45,412 nt of DNA from Gammaproteobacteria bacterium (GTDB lineage: Bacteria > Pseudomonadota > Gammaproteobacteria > Thiohalobacterales > Thiohalobacteraceae). Below, piece after piece: positions 24,950-33,794 of the stretch. The notes under the pieces were generated by a model. The model was given only the letters and a program-made list of their open reading frames with translations. It was not told where the DNA came from and did no database searches. Location of the stretch: contig JAIOJV010000052.1 in assembly GCA_019911805.1 (NCBI GenBank), forward strand, positions 1-45,412. The letters run 5' to 3'. Position 1 is the stretch's first letter; each line of letters begins with the position of its first letter. The position numbers were made by a program, and so were the translations under genes.

Positions 24950-25879
24950 CCTGTAGTTGGGCTCGCTGGGTGCAAGAGGGGCCGGACGAAGTAATGCTCT
25001 GCAAAGAGACTAATCTCGTCCGTCTACCTCATATTCATTCTTGTGCTGTAAACGATGATGGGCGACGCGGACACGGTCACCCTGGCAACAGGGGAAGCGC
25101 AATGGATGCGCAAGGACCGGGCCGGCAGGAAGGGGTGTGAATCCCTGCAAGGGGCTGCTCGGAAGGGTAGAACCTTGGCCCCACTGGTGGGCTCAGGCCG
25201 TCAGCGATGACGGCACCGGAATCACAGGCCAAGCGGCCTGCGCGAAAGCGAAACATGGATTCCGGGGCACCGCAGGAGGCAACTCGTGCGGGTCAGTGTA
25301 TAGCTCAAGCCAGTCAAGGCATTCAGAACGGATGCTGTGGGGTAAGGTCACATGAGCCGTTTAGGTCCCAGCAGTGGACTGCAACAGCGCTGGAAGCATC
25401 GCCGATGTTGGTAACCGAGCCGCTTGTATCTTCGGGCCGGTGAAACCGTCTGTTCGGACGGAAGCATAATCGATGGGTGAGGCGCGCGGCGCATGTGATC
25501 GAACTGCCGCAATGGAATGGCCAGCGGGAGCTGGCGCATAACGCGGGAAAGTCTGTGTAATTCGCCGGGGTGGCACCTGGCGGCAGCGGCGTAGCGAGCC
25601 GTGGTCAGCATACAGACCGGGAGCGAGTGACGATCAGAAGCAAGCGCAGGCCGAAAGCCTGCGCAGGCGAGGGACGCCAGTCCCGGGTGGCACCGGGATC
25701 TTCGAAAGTCACGACGCGACAATTGAGTGGAACGACATGGGGTGGTACCCATGGCGGTGAGTACGCGCTCCGGTTGGCGCCGGAGCGCGGCGAGCGGGGC
25801 AGGGGTGGTTCCCTACCCAATTCAGACATCAACGTAAGAGGAGGACAACATGCGTTGACGGCATAGGCCGATTCAACAG
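24950..25879 (+). ncRNA. Structured non-coding element, possible group II intron 5' part
   Basis: About 900 bases without a convincing gene but dense in short purine-rich loops and hairpins: GGCCA-AGC-GGCCT-type stems, GCGAAAGC, CGGTGAAACCG, CCGTC-TGTT-CGGACGG and AGCGCAGG-CCGAAAG-CCTGCGC. This texture is typical of domains I-III of bacterial group II introns or of very large bacterial ncRNAs. At its 3' end a perfect AGGAGG (25837-25846 area) stands before ATGCGTTGA, as if the intron-encoded protein start had been kept and the protein lost. I see no domain V and no reverse transcriptase. A terminator follows. Confidence 0.4.
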
Positions 25880-25909
25880 CCCTTCCCGCGCAAGCGGGAG
25901 GGGTTTTTA
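25880..25909 (+). terminator. Rho-independent terminator
   Basis: CCCTTCCCGC-GCAA-GCGGGAGGGG is a 10-bp stem with one G-T pair, followed by TTTTT. It ends whatever transcript runs through the structured element on the plus strand. Confidence 0.9.
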
Positions 25910-26026
25910 TGTGCTGGCCTGCCTGAATTACGAATCTGCCGCGACATTCGCTATACGTGATAGGTCATCAAACTTTGCCCGGCATTGTGGGTGGCCATTT
26001 CGTGTAAATACTGATGAGGACAATTC

Positions 26027-26206
26027 ATGAAAAGAGCGAATGAAGTTCAGGATAGCGTGGTCGGTGAGACCGAGGCAGTCTACATCTCGAAGGATGTGAT
26101 CATCTGCCGCACCGATCCGGATCGGATGGAAGAGCACTGGCAGGAATACCGGAAGTCCGGTGAGCCGCCCTTTATCGAGGATGCGGAGCTCTACAAGAAC
26201 CTGTAG
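26027..26206 (+). CDS. Small 59-residue protein of unknown function
   Basis: A small acidic protein MKRANEVQDSVVGETEAVYI... with the internal segment ICRTDPDRMEEHWQEYRKSG. GAGGA eight bases before the ATG and a strong hairpin 11 bp after the stop make it a well-formed transcription unit. It has a single Cys and no membrane segment. I do not recognise the family; small proteins of this type are frequent cargo of integrative elements. It follows the terminator of the structured element by 118 bp. Confidence 0.65.
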   Translation: MKRANEVQDSVVGETEAVYISKDVIICRTDPDRMEEHWQEYRKSGEPPFIEDAELYKNL

Positions 26207-26217
26207 CGAAATGATTC

Positions 26218-26243
26218 GGCCCCGCGTATGCGGGGCCATTCTT
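26218..26243 (+). terminator. Terminator-type hairpin
   Basis: GGCCCCGC-GTAT-GCGGGGCC is a perfect 8-bp stem followed by ATTCTT. It lies directly behind the small 59-residue gene. Confidence 0.7.
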
Positions 26244-26372
26244 GTGGTCTGCGAGCTTTGCGGGCATCGACCGTGTCGCTTGTTTCGTTTTCTACGCTGT
26301 ATCAGCCTGCGCGGAACCCCTAGATGAGGATCGCCGGTAGGCCAAGCGCGTTGATCGTCGTGCCGTAAGATT

Positions 26373-26765
26373 CTAAGGCTTTAGAATAGACGATGCTGGC
26401 GGAGTATCCGTCGAGCTGCCCGCCTCCGGGAGTTTATTCACAGGCATGCACGGCGCCAGACGCATGCTGGCCCGATTGAGTGCCACTTCGAGATCTTTGC
26501 GCGCACGTGCCTCATCCCTGTGTTGCATATAGCCCTCGATACTATCATTGACCTGATTTAGCGGATGATTCGGCGGAAGGCCCGCGAGCATTTTCTTGGC
26601 TTCCTCGTCGGCGTTGGCAAGGAGGGCATCGAGCTGCGCCTTCGAGCGCACCGTCGTTGGGTCGATATCGAGATAGGATAGAATGGCGCGATAGTCTTCG
26701 AGCTGTTTTTGGATGTCCACTTTGTCTTGCGGGTCGAATTCGCCCGGGAATTTGATGATGCCCAT
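26373..26765 (-). CDS. Hypothetical cytosolic protein
   Basis: A 130-residue soluble protein MGIIKFPGEFDPQDKVDIQKQLEDYRA..., mostly helical, with a disordered Pro/Ser-rich C-terminus. I recognise no family. It is the last of four small minus-strand genes (27747 to 26373) that probably form one accessory operon of the mobile region. No Shine-Dalgarno stands out. Coding character is supported by a regular amino-acid mix and a clear start with MGIIKFPG. Confidence 0.6.
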   Translation of the reverse strand: MGIIKFPGEFDPQDKVDIQKQLEDYRAILSYLDIDPTTVRSKAQLDALLANADEEAKKMLAGLPPNHPLNQVNDSIEGYMQHRDEARARKDLEVALNRASMRLAPCMPVNKLPEAGSSTDTPPASSILKP

Positions 26766-26814
26766 ACACCATGCTCCTGCCTAATGCTCATCACGGACTC
26801 GCGGTCATTAACGA

Positions 26815-27084
26815 TTACTTTTTATGCGTCGTCGATGATTCGGTACCCATGATAATGCCAGTGATTACGCCGAAGAGGCAGGCCATGGGGAAGATGCCGA
26901 ATAGCGCGAACGCTTCGTAGCCCATCATGCGCACAATTGAACTGAATACTAACAGGCCGAGTCCCATAAACGCGTTGCGGCGAAAATACGTCCGCACGTG
27001 CTTCGCGCAGAGCTCATGGGACCACGCGGTCGCACCTGAGGTGGTATCGCGCGTGATAGGGAGAAAATATGATAGAAGTATCAA
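26815..27084 (-). CDS. Small membrane protein, hypothetical
   Basis: An 89-residue protein with two hydrophobic helices in the C-terminal half (MGLGLLVFSSIVRMMGYEAF and LFGIFPMACLFGVITGIIMG). The start is uncertain: TTG at 27084 keeps the charged N-terminal part, while ATG at 26967 would leave only the helical hairpin. The family is unknown. It sits between two other small minus-strand genes in the mobile region. Confidence 0.5.
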   Translation of the reverse strand: MILLSYFLPITRDTTSGATAWSHELCAKHVRTYFRRNAFMGLGLLVFSSIVRMMGYEAFALFGIFPMACLFGVITGIIMGTESSTTHKK

Positions 27085-27142
27085 GCGAAGATCTTTTAGC
27101 TAATGCAAAAACGGAATCGCACGATGTCGTGCTGGCATCTGC

Positions 27143-27358
27143 CTACTCAGCAGCATTGTCATCAAAACCTTTACAATGCGACGCCCCCTTCGCTCCCTTG
27201 GCAGTCGCTTCCGGCGCTGATGTCTTTGACCGCCGCTCGGCCTCTCTGAGCAGCTGAAGTAGGCGGTCGTTAATTGCGGCGTGGAGCGCGCGACTGAGCC
27301 GCTCCGCCTCCTTGCGCCGCGCCCTGTCTCTGTACAGCTGGAGGTCAACTACGTTCAT
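27143..27358 (-). CDS. Small coiled-coil protein, hypothetical
   Basis: A 71-residue, strongly basic and helical protein (LYRDRARRKEAERLSRALHA) with an Ala/Lys-rich tail. Its ATG overlaps the stop codon of the upstream gene by four bases, which indicates translational coupling and supports it as a real gene. The function is unknown. Confidence 0.55.
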   Translation of the reverse strand: MNVVDLQLYRDRARRKEAERLSRALHAAINDRLLQLLREAERRSKTSAPEATAKGAKGASHCKGFDDNAAE

Positions 27359-27747
27359 TCACAGCCTCCTGTCGAGGAGTCGTCGAACATGCACGTGGTG
27401 TCGGAGAACATATCCAGCGAGTTGCAGAACATGCTTTCGTTGTCGAAGGCGCTGGTCGAGTCGTCGAATAGATCGGTGGCAGTCGTGTCACTGGTGCTGT
27501 GGTGGTCGAGGAGGCCCAGCAGATACATTTCCATGATCGGATCCTCGCTGCGCTGTTGTTCGTCCATCAGAGGAAATGACTCATCGTCGTCAATCTCGGG
27601 ATCAGTAGGGCGGACTGCCTGTGCCGGCCGGCATGCCCAACTGGTCAGGGTCCGGTCTATGCCCCCGAACATCGAATCCCAGATCTCGGCGGATCCCCGA
27701 GCGTAGGCAGTGAAGCCTTTGGCGATGAGGGTCAGTAGACGGTTCAT
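27355..27747 (-). CDS. Acidic hypothetical protein
   Basis: A 130-residue protein with a short amphipathic start (MNRLLTLIAKGFTAYARG) and an acidic, Ser/Asp-rich remainder that looks disordered (STSDTTATDLFDDSTSAFDN). No known family. It is the first gene of the minus-strand small-gene operon and divergent from an XRE regulator, with phased operator-like repeats in between, so it is probably controlled by that regulator. Confidence 0.55.
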   Translation of the reverse strand: MNRLLTLIAKGFTAYARGSAEIWDSMFGGIDRTLTSWACRPAQAVRPTDPEIDDDESFPLMDEQQRSEDPIMEMYLLGLLDHHSTSDTTATDLFDDSTSAFDNESMFCNSLDMFSDTTCMFDDSSTGGCE

Positions 27748-27772
27748 GGTGGTGTACGCCGGCTCCGGTGCA

Positions 27773-27817
27773 ATAATGTTTTATAGAACGACATAATGTT
27801 CAGCTAGATAACATTAT
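27773..27817. promoter_or_regulatory. Phased ATAATGTT operator repeats
   Basis: ATAATGTT occurs at 27773-27780 and again exactly 20 bp on at 27793-27800. Its inverse AACATTAT is at 27810-27817, so the last two form an inverted repeat with a 9-bp spacer. The set lies between the divergent gene at 27747 and the XRE regulator at 27893, consistent with cooperative binding of that regulator. Confidence 0.65.
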
Positions 27818-27892
27818 TTCCCAAAAATTGCCGTCCGTCAAGTCAATATGCTATACAGAACACCATTTCGTTGATTGGCAAGGAATCTGGGG

Positions 27893-28093
27893 ATGATCCG
27901 CTGTCACCTGTCTGTCTTAATGGGCCGCGATAAGCTCAAAATCTCAGAGGTCGCGCGGCGCACTGGACTTAACAGATCGACCATCACTGCGCTGTATCAA
28001 GAGTCAGCCCAGCGAGTTGATTTGGAAGCCATTGAACGTCTTTGCCGGCTTTTCGAGTGCAAGGTGGGGGACCTCTTTGAACTCGCTGACTGA
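27893..28093 (+). CDS. Small XRE-family (Cro/CI) regulator
   Basis: A 66-residue helix-turn-helix protein, essentially one HTH domain: KLKISEVARRTGLNRSTITALY followed by LEAIERLCRLFECKVGDLFEL. Such proteins resemble lambda Cro or restriction-modification controller proteins. The ATG at 27893 is preferred because AAGGA lies eight bases upstream; a TTG at 27875 would add six residues. It is 150 bp upstream of the DUF262-hsdMSR operon and divergent from the small-gene operon, and so is placed to control either or both. Confidence 0.85.
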   Translation: MIRCHLSVLMGRDKLKISEVARRTGLNRSTITALYQESAQRVDLEAIERLCRLFECKVGDLFELAD

Positions 28094-28243
28094 CAGGAAC
28101 TAGTAGTACCGAATAAAAATTTGGCCCATCAATTGGGCTGAGAGACCACATGTGGAATTGCGTGATCATGAACGCGGAGTGCGTGCCTGGTTGCCATCCA
28201 TTCCCTGAGGCCATTAATAAATAATCAAACAGACGAAGAGACA

Positions 28244-29992
28244 ATGGCAAAGACACTTGAGGCGCATGACAAACTGATCAGAGAAATTTTCGAAGGGAGC
28301 TACCAGTTTGTTATACCTGACTACCAGCGTCCCTATGCCTGGACCACCGAACAGGCCGAAGAGCTCTTCAACGACCTTATGTCAGCCATGCAGGATGCCC
28401 GCACCAATGGGGCCACCAGCCAGTATTTCTTGGGCAGCATCGTCCTCATCAAAAACGACCGTGACCCTCGGGCGATGGTGGTCGATGGTCAGCAGCGGTT
28501 GACCACGCTCACCATGCTGTTCGCCGCTTTGCGCGCGGCGTGGGAGGCGGCCACCTATCCGCAAGGCGTCAAGAGTGTTACCCCCTTTCTCTACGAAGAG
28601 GGGGACGAGATGCTCGGCAAAGCCACCGGCTACCGTTTCACCGCCCGCGAGGAAGACACCGCGTTCTTCCGTCAATATATCCAGGAGCCCGGTGGCCTCG
28701 AAAAACTGGTGCTCAACACCGACAAACTCGCAGACAGCCGCCTGCGTTACCGGGAAAACGCCGCCCTGCTGCTGACCGGCACCAAGGCGCTGTCGCCGGA
28801 TGATCGCAATGCCCTGTGGAAATTCCTCGCCAACGACTGCTCGCTGGTCGTTATCTCAACGCCCGACCTCGAAGCGGCCTACCGCATTTTCTCTGTGCTG
28901 AACAATCGTGGGCTCGATCTGGCGCCTATCGACATCATCAAGGCGGAAGTGCTCGGTTCGATTCGTCGCATTGGCGGCGAGGAAAAGGCGCGTGCCTATT
29001 CGAAAGAGTGGAGCAAGATCGAAAGCCAGCTCGGCCGCGATGCCTTTGGCGACCTGTTCGGCCACATCCGCACGATCTACGCCAAGCAGAAGCAGCGAGC
29101 AACGCTGGTCAAGGAATTCCAGGATCACGTCACCGAGTACAAAAAACCCGTTGACCTCGTCGACAAGGTGGTCAAGCCATACGCCGAGGTATGGGACTTC
29201 ATTCGGGACGCCGGCTTCGAGGCCACCGAACACGCCGAAACGATTAACGAATACCTGTCATGGCTCAACCGCGTGGACTTCAAGGACTGGGTGCCTCCGG
29301 CGCTCGTCTATTTCAAGCGCTTCCGCCAGCAGCCCAAGCTGCTGGCCGCCTTCTTCAAGGCGTTGGAACGGCTGACCTACTTCATGCTTGTCACTAAGGT
29401 CGGCATCAATGAGCGCATCGAAACCTATGCCGATCTCACCAAGGAAATCGAGCCGGAAGCCTTTGATGGTGATATGGCCGCGCTCAAAACGCTCGACCTG
29501 ACTGACAAACAGAAGCGCGAGTTCCTCGCCGCCCTCGATGGCGACATTTACCGCAAACTGCCGAAGGCGCGGATGGCGCTGATGCTGCGCCTCGAAACCT
29601 TGGTTAGCGACGGTAGCAAGAAGCAGGCATTCGACTATCTGTCGCTGGAGCATGTCCTCCCGCAAACACCGCCCGAGGGTTCCGATTGGGTCAAGTGGTT
29701 CCCCGACGAGGATGAGCGCGACACCTGGACGCACCGACTGGCCAATCTGGTGCCGCTGCACGTCCGTAAGAACCCGGCAGCCAGCAATTACGACTTTGCC
29801 ACCAAGAAGAACGTCTACTTCAAGGGTAAGGGCGTGGCATCGCCCTTCGTTCTGACCCAAGAAGTCAGATCGGAAAACGACTGGACGCCCGCGCTCCTGA
29901 CCGAACGCCAGAAACGCCTAGTGGGTGTACTCGAGGAACATTGGAACCTCCTTGTCGCTGACGACAAAACCACTGGAACGGCAGCGAGCTGA
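28244..29992 (+). CDS. DUF262/DUF1524 GmrSD-like nuclease
   Basis: A 582-residue protein. The N-terminal DUF262 domain has the expected motifs YQRPYAW (27-33) and DGQQRLTTL (81-89), a ParB-like NTP-using fold. The C-terminal DUF1524 domain has an HNH-type nuclease core (SLEHVLPQTPP near 468, then HRLANLVPL and NYDFATKK). This architecture is that of GmrSD/BrxU-type modification-dependent restriction enzymes, which cleave phage DNA with modified bases. It is eight bases upstream of hsdM, so it is built into the type I operon. That combination gives defence against both unmodified and modified DNA (inference). Confidence 0.9.
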   Translation: MAKTLEAHDKLIREIFEGSYQFVIPDYQRPYAWTTEQAEELFNDLMSAMQDARTNGATSQYFLGSIVLIKNDRDPRAMVVDGQQRLTTLTMLFAALRAAWEAATYPQGVKSVTPFLYEEGDEMLGKATGYRFTAREEDTAFFRQYIQEPGGLEKLVLNTDKLADSRLRYRENAALLLTGTKALSPDDRNALWKFLANDCSLVVISTPDLEAAYRIFSVLNNRGLDLAPIDIIKAEVLGSIRRIGGEEKARAYSKEWSKIESQLGRDAFGDLFGHIRTIYAKQKQRATLVKEFQDHVTEYKKPVDLVDKVVKPYAEVWDFIRDAGFEATEHAETINEYLSWLNRVDFKDWVPPALVYFKRFRQQPKLLAAFFKALERLTYFMLVTKVGINERIETYADLTKEIEPEAFDGDMAALKTLDLTDKQKREFLAALDGDIYRKLPKARMALMLRLETLVSDGSKKQAFDYLSLEHVLPQTPPEGSDWVKWFPDEDERDTWTHRLANLVPLHVRKNPAASNYDFATKKNVYFKGKGVASPFVLTQEVRSENDWTPALLTERQKRLVGVLEEHWNLLVADDKTTGTAAS

Positions 29993-30000
29993 GGAACGTA

Positions 30001-32370
30001 ATGATGCAGAAGAAACAAGAAGACCAGAGCCAGCTGAAGTGGGTTGCCGACTTCATCTGGAATATCGCCGACGACCGCCTGCGGGATGTGTATGTGCGCG
30101 GCAAGTACCGCGACGTGATCCTGCCTTTCACAGTGCTGCGCCGCCTCGACGCCGTGCTGGAAGGGACCAAGCAGGCCGTTCTGGAGCGGAAGAAGTTTCT
30201 CGATGCACATAAGGTCGCCGAGCAGGACGGGGCGCTGCGCATGGCCGCGGGACAGGCCTTTTACAACACCTCCGAGTTCACGCTCGCCAAATTGACGGCC
30301 AGTGCCGCCGGGCAGCGGCTACGGGACGACTTCATTGCCTACCTGGACGGGTTCTCCCCCAACGTTCAGGAGATCCTGACCAAGTTCAAGTTCCGCGACC
30401 AGATTCAGACTCTGGTCGACGCCCACGTGCTGGGTTATCTGATTGAAGACTTCCTGGACCCCGAGATTAATCTCTCGCCCTTGCCGGTCAAAGACACCGA
30501 CGGGCGCATCAAGCTGCCGGCGCTGGACAACCACGGCATGGGCACCGTGTTCGAGGAACTGATCCGGCGTTTCAACGAAGAAAACAACGAAGAGGCCGGT
30601 GAGCACTTCACCCCGCGCGACGTCGTCACGCTCATGGCCAAGCTGTTGTTCCTCCCCATTGCAGACCGGATCGAATCCGGCACCTACACACTCTATGACG
30701 GTGCCTGCGGCACGGGCGGCATGCTCACTGTGGCGGAAGAGGAACTGCGCGCACTGGCCGGGGACCATGACAAGGAGGTCTCGATCCATCTGTTTGGGCA
30801 GGAGATCAACCCCGAAACCTACGCCATCTGCAAAGCCGACCTGCTGCTCAAAGGCGAAGGCGACGAGGCGGAAAACATCGTCGGCGGGGCCGACAAATCC
30901 ACCTTGTCAGCGGACCAGTTCGGATCGCGCGAATTCGATTTCATGATCTCCAATCCGCCTTACGGCAAGAGTTGGAAGACCGACCTCGAGCGCATGGGTG
31001 GCAAGAAGGAGTTCAGCGACCCGCGCTTCATCGTCAGCCACGACGGCGACCCCGAGTTCAAACTCATCACCCGTTCAAGCGACGGGCAGCTGATGTTCCT
31101 GGTGAACAAGCTCTCGAAGCTGAAGCACAACACCCCGCTAGGCAGCCGTATCGCGCTGGTCCACAACGGTTCCGCCCTGTTCACGGGCGACGCCGGTCAG
31201 GGCGAAAGCAATATCCGCCGCTGGGTCATCGAGAACGACTGGCTGGAAGCCATCATCGCCCTGCCGCTGAACATCTTCTACAACACCGGTATCGCCACCT
31301 ACATCTGGGTGCTCACGAACCGCAAGGCGGAACACCGGCATGGCAAGGTGCAGCTGATCGACGCCACAGCCTGGTTCCAGCCTCTGCGCCGCAACCTCGG
31401 CAAGAAGAATTGCGAACTGTCGGGGGCCGATATCCAGCGAATTTTGGATCATTACCTAGACGAGCCGCAGAGCAGTGATGTCTGCAAATGGTTCGACAAC
31501 GCCGAGTTCGGCTATTGGAAGATCACGGTCGAACGGCCGTTGCGTCTGAAGAGCCAGCTCAAGCGCAACGCCATCGAAACCCTACGCTTTGCCAGCGGCG
31601 ACGAAGCCCTGCGCGCGGAGATCTACGCCAGGTACGGAGACAAGCTCTACGAAGCATTCGGCAAGGTCAAGGCCGAGATCGAGACGTGGCTCAGGGGCGA
31701 AGACGAGGTAGAGGCCGACGACGATTCGGACGACGAAGACGCCAAGCCCGCCAAGAAGGCCGTACCGGAGAAGCGCCGCAAGAAGCTGCTCGATCCGGCG
31801 ACCTGGCAGCGCGACAAGGCACTGGTCGAGCTGGCCCGTCTGGCGCAACAGGAGATAGGGGAGGCGGTGTTTGATGACCACAACGAATTCCGCGCCCGTT
31901 TCGAGGCGGTGATGCAGGCGCGTGGCGAGAAGCCGAGCACGCCCGAGAAGAAGGCAATCTACAAGGCGGTGAGCTGGCGCGACGAAACCGCGCCTCCGGT
32001 CATCGCCAAGCGTACCAAATTGAAGGCCGGCGAACGCTTCGAGGCCGGCTACGACGGCGTCTATCTGGAAACCGTGGGCAAGGATCGCTTCAAAGTGGAA
32101 TACGAGGCCGACACCGACCTGCGCGACACCGAACAGGTGCCGCTCAAGGAACCCGGCGGCATTGAGGCGTTCTTCGTCCGCGAGGTGCTGCCTCACGCCT
32201 CGGATGCCTGGATCGCGATGGACACCACCCGGATTGGCTACGAAATCTCGTTTGCCCGGTACTTCTACAAACCGAAACCCTTGCGGACGCTGGATCAGAT
32301 CCGCGCCGACATCCTGAAGCTGGAGCAGCAGACCGAAGGCTTGCTGCACAAGATCGTGGGGACGGCGTGA
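30001..32370 (+). CDS. hsdM: Type I restriction-modification methyltransferase HsdM (long form)
   Basis: An adenine-N6 methyltransferase subunit. The helical HsdM N-terminal domain is at about 8-150. The catalytic domain has motif I DGACGTGGM (about 233-241) and motif IV NPPY (about 318-321). The product is 789 residues, well above the usual 500 or so. The extra C-terminal 270 residues include a very acidic/basic linker (EADDDSDDEDAKPAKK) and a segment of unknown role. GAGG six bases before ATGATG fits the start. The stop overlaps the GTG start of hsdS by four bases. Confidence 0.94.
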   Translation: MMQKKQEDQSQLKWVADFIWNIADDRLRDVYVRGKYRDVILPFTVLRRLDAVLEGTKQAVLERKKFLDAHKVAEQDGALRMAAGQAFYNTSEFTLAKLTASAAGQRLRDDFIAYLDGFSPNVQEILTKFKFRDQIQTLVDAHVLGYLIEDFLDPEINLSPLPVKDTDGRIKLPALDNHGMGTVFEELIRRFNEENNEEAGEHFTPRDVVTLMAKLLFLPIADRIESGTYTLYDGACGTGGMLTVAEEELRALAGDHDKEVSIHLFGQEINPETYAICKADLLLKGEGDEAENIVGGADKSTLSADQFGSREFDFMISNPPYGKSWKTDLERMGGKKEFSDPRFIVSHDGDPEFKLITRSSDGQLMFLVNKLSKLKHNTPLGSRIALVHNGSALFTGDAGQGESNIRRWVIENDWLEAIIALPLNIFYNTGIATYIWVLTNRKAEHRHGKVQLIDATAWFQPLRRNLGKKNCELSGADIQRILDHYLDEPQSSDVCKWFDNAEFGYWKITVERPLRLKSQLKRNAIETLRFASGDEALRAEIYARYGDKLYEAFGKVKAEIETWLRGEDEVEADDDSDDEDAKPAKKAVPEKRRKKLLDPATWQRDKALVELARLAQQEIGEAVFDDHNEFRARFEAVMQARGEKPSTPEKKAIYKAVSWRDETAPPVIAKRTKLKAGERFEAGYDGVYLETVGKDRFKVEYEADTDLRDTEQVPLKEPGGIEAFFVREVLPHASDAWIAMDTTRIGYEISFARYFYKPKPLRTLDQIRADILKLEQQTEGLLHKIVGTA

Positions 32371-33794
32371 TAGTGGCGACAAACACTTACACGAACTACC
32401 AGCCGGTTCGTTCCCGTTGGGTTCTGCGAGTGCCGAGGCATTGGTCGTTGCTGCGAGCCAAGAATTTCTTGCGGGAAATCGACGACCGCACGAAAACGGG
32501 TGAAGAAACGCTGCTGTCGATGCGTCAGCATCGTGGCTTAGTTCCACACAACGATGTTTCGGTCAAGCGCATCGACCCGGAAAACCTCATCGGCTATAAG
32601 AAGGCGCAACCGGACGAACTGGTTTTAAACCGGATGCAGGCGGGCAATGCGATGTTCTTCCGCAATCGGCAACCCGGCTTGGTCAGCCCGGACTACGCGG
32701 TGTTCCGCTTGCTCCGCGATGACAATCCCGAGTACCTCGGTCACCTGTTCCGCTCGTGGCCGATGCGCGGATTGTTCCGATCTGAATCAAAGGGGCTCGG
32801 TACAGGCACATCGGGCTTCTTGCGACTCTACTCGGATCGCTTCGCGGCGTTGGAAATTCCGTTACCTCCCCGACCCGAACAAGACCAGATCGTCGCCTAC
32901 CTACGGGCGCAGGACGCCCATATCGCCCGGTTTATCAAAGCCAAGCGCGACCTCATCGGGCTGCTGACCGAGCAAAAGCTCCGCATTATCGATCAGGCTG
33001 TGACGCACGGACTCGATGCGTCAGTGAAGTTGAGACCCTCCGGTATCGACTGGCTGGGTGAGGTGCCGAATCATTGGGATGTGGCCTTGCTCAAACACAT
33101 CGCTGATGTGCGTTTCAGTGGCGTGGATAAGCATTCGCACGAACATGAGATTCCTGTCCGCCTGTGCAACTACACCGACGTTTACAAAAATGACCGGATT
33201 ACCGGTGACATGGATCTGATGCAGGCCACGGCGACCTCACCCGAAATTGCGCGGCTCACGTTGAAGTCTGGTGACGTCATCATCACCAAGGACTCAGAGA
33301 CACCTGACGATATCGCGGTACCCGCGTGGGTCCCAGAAAACATCCCGGGCGTTGTGTGCGCGTACCACCTTGGCTTGCTCCGGCCAGACTCTGAGCGCAT
33401 CTTTGGCGAGTACCTATTTCGTGCCATAGGATCGGCCAGGATAGCCGAGCAGTTTCATGTGTTGGCCACGGGCGTTACGCGCTTCGCACTGTCAAAGCAC
33501 GATGTGAAGAACGCCATCATTCCCCTTCCACCTACTGACGAGCAGAAGGCCATCTGCCAATGGATCACCGGTGAGTGCAGACCCTTGGAAGAAGCAATCT
33601 CGCGTGCTGAAGAGGAAATAAAACTAATCCGCGAATACCGCGACCGTCTGATCGCCGATGTGGTTACCGGGCAGGTGGATGTGCGCGGCTGGATGCCGGG
33701 GCCGGAGGACGTCGTGACCGACGAGGTTCTGACCGCGCTGGGCGATGAAGAAGAATCAGAAGCCGAGGGGGAGGGTGGCGATGCCGACGACTGA
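32367..33794 (+). CDS. hsdS: Type I restriction-modification specificity subunit HsdS
   Basis: The DNA-recognition subunit. Two target-recognition domains (about 10-155 and 215-375) are each followed by a helical conserved region (PRPEQDQIVAYLRAQDAHIA near 168 and PPTDEQKAICQWI near 386). The second ends RLIADVVTGQVDVRGW, a common HsdS ending, plus an acidic tail. The GTG start overlaps the hsdM stop. The bipartite target sequence cannot be read from the protein. The last 14 bases overlap hsdR. Confidence 0.93.
   Translation: MIVATNTYTNYQPVRSRWVLRVPRHWSLLRAKNFLREIDDRTKTGEETLLSMRQHRGLVPHNDVSVKRIDPENLIGYKKAQPDELVLNRMQAGNAMFFRNRQPGLVSPDYAVFRLLRDDNPEYLGHLFRSWPMRGLFRSESKGLGTGTSGFLRLYSDRFAALEIPLPPRPEQDQIVAYLRAQDAHIARFIKAKRDLIGLLTEQKLRIIDQAVTHGLDASVKLRPSGIDWLGEVPNHWDVALLKHIADVRFSGVDKHSHEHEIPVRLCNYTDVYKNDRITGDMDLMQATATSPEIARLTLKSGDVIITKDSETPDDIAVPAWVPENIPGVVCAYHLGLLRPDSERIFGEYLFRAIGSARIAEQFHVLATGVTRFALSKHDVKNAIIPLPPTDEQKAICQWITGECRPLEEAISRAEEEIKLIREYRDRLIADVVTGQVDVRGWMPGPEDVVTDEVLTALGDEEESEAEGEGGDADD

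Noticed and set aside
24603-25004. N-terminal extension of the 23892-24602 protein
   Set aside because: The upstream part has low-complexity, non-protein-like composition and runs toward the structured element.
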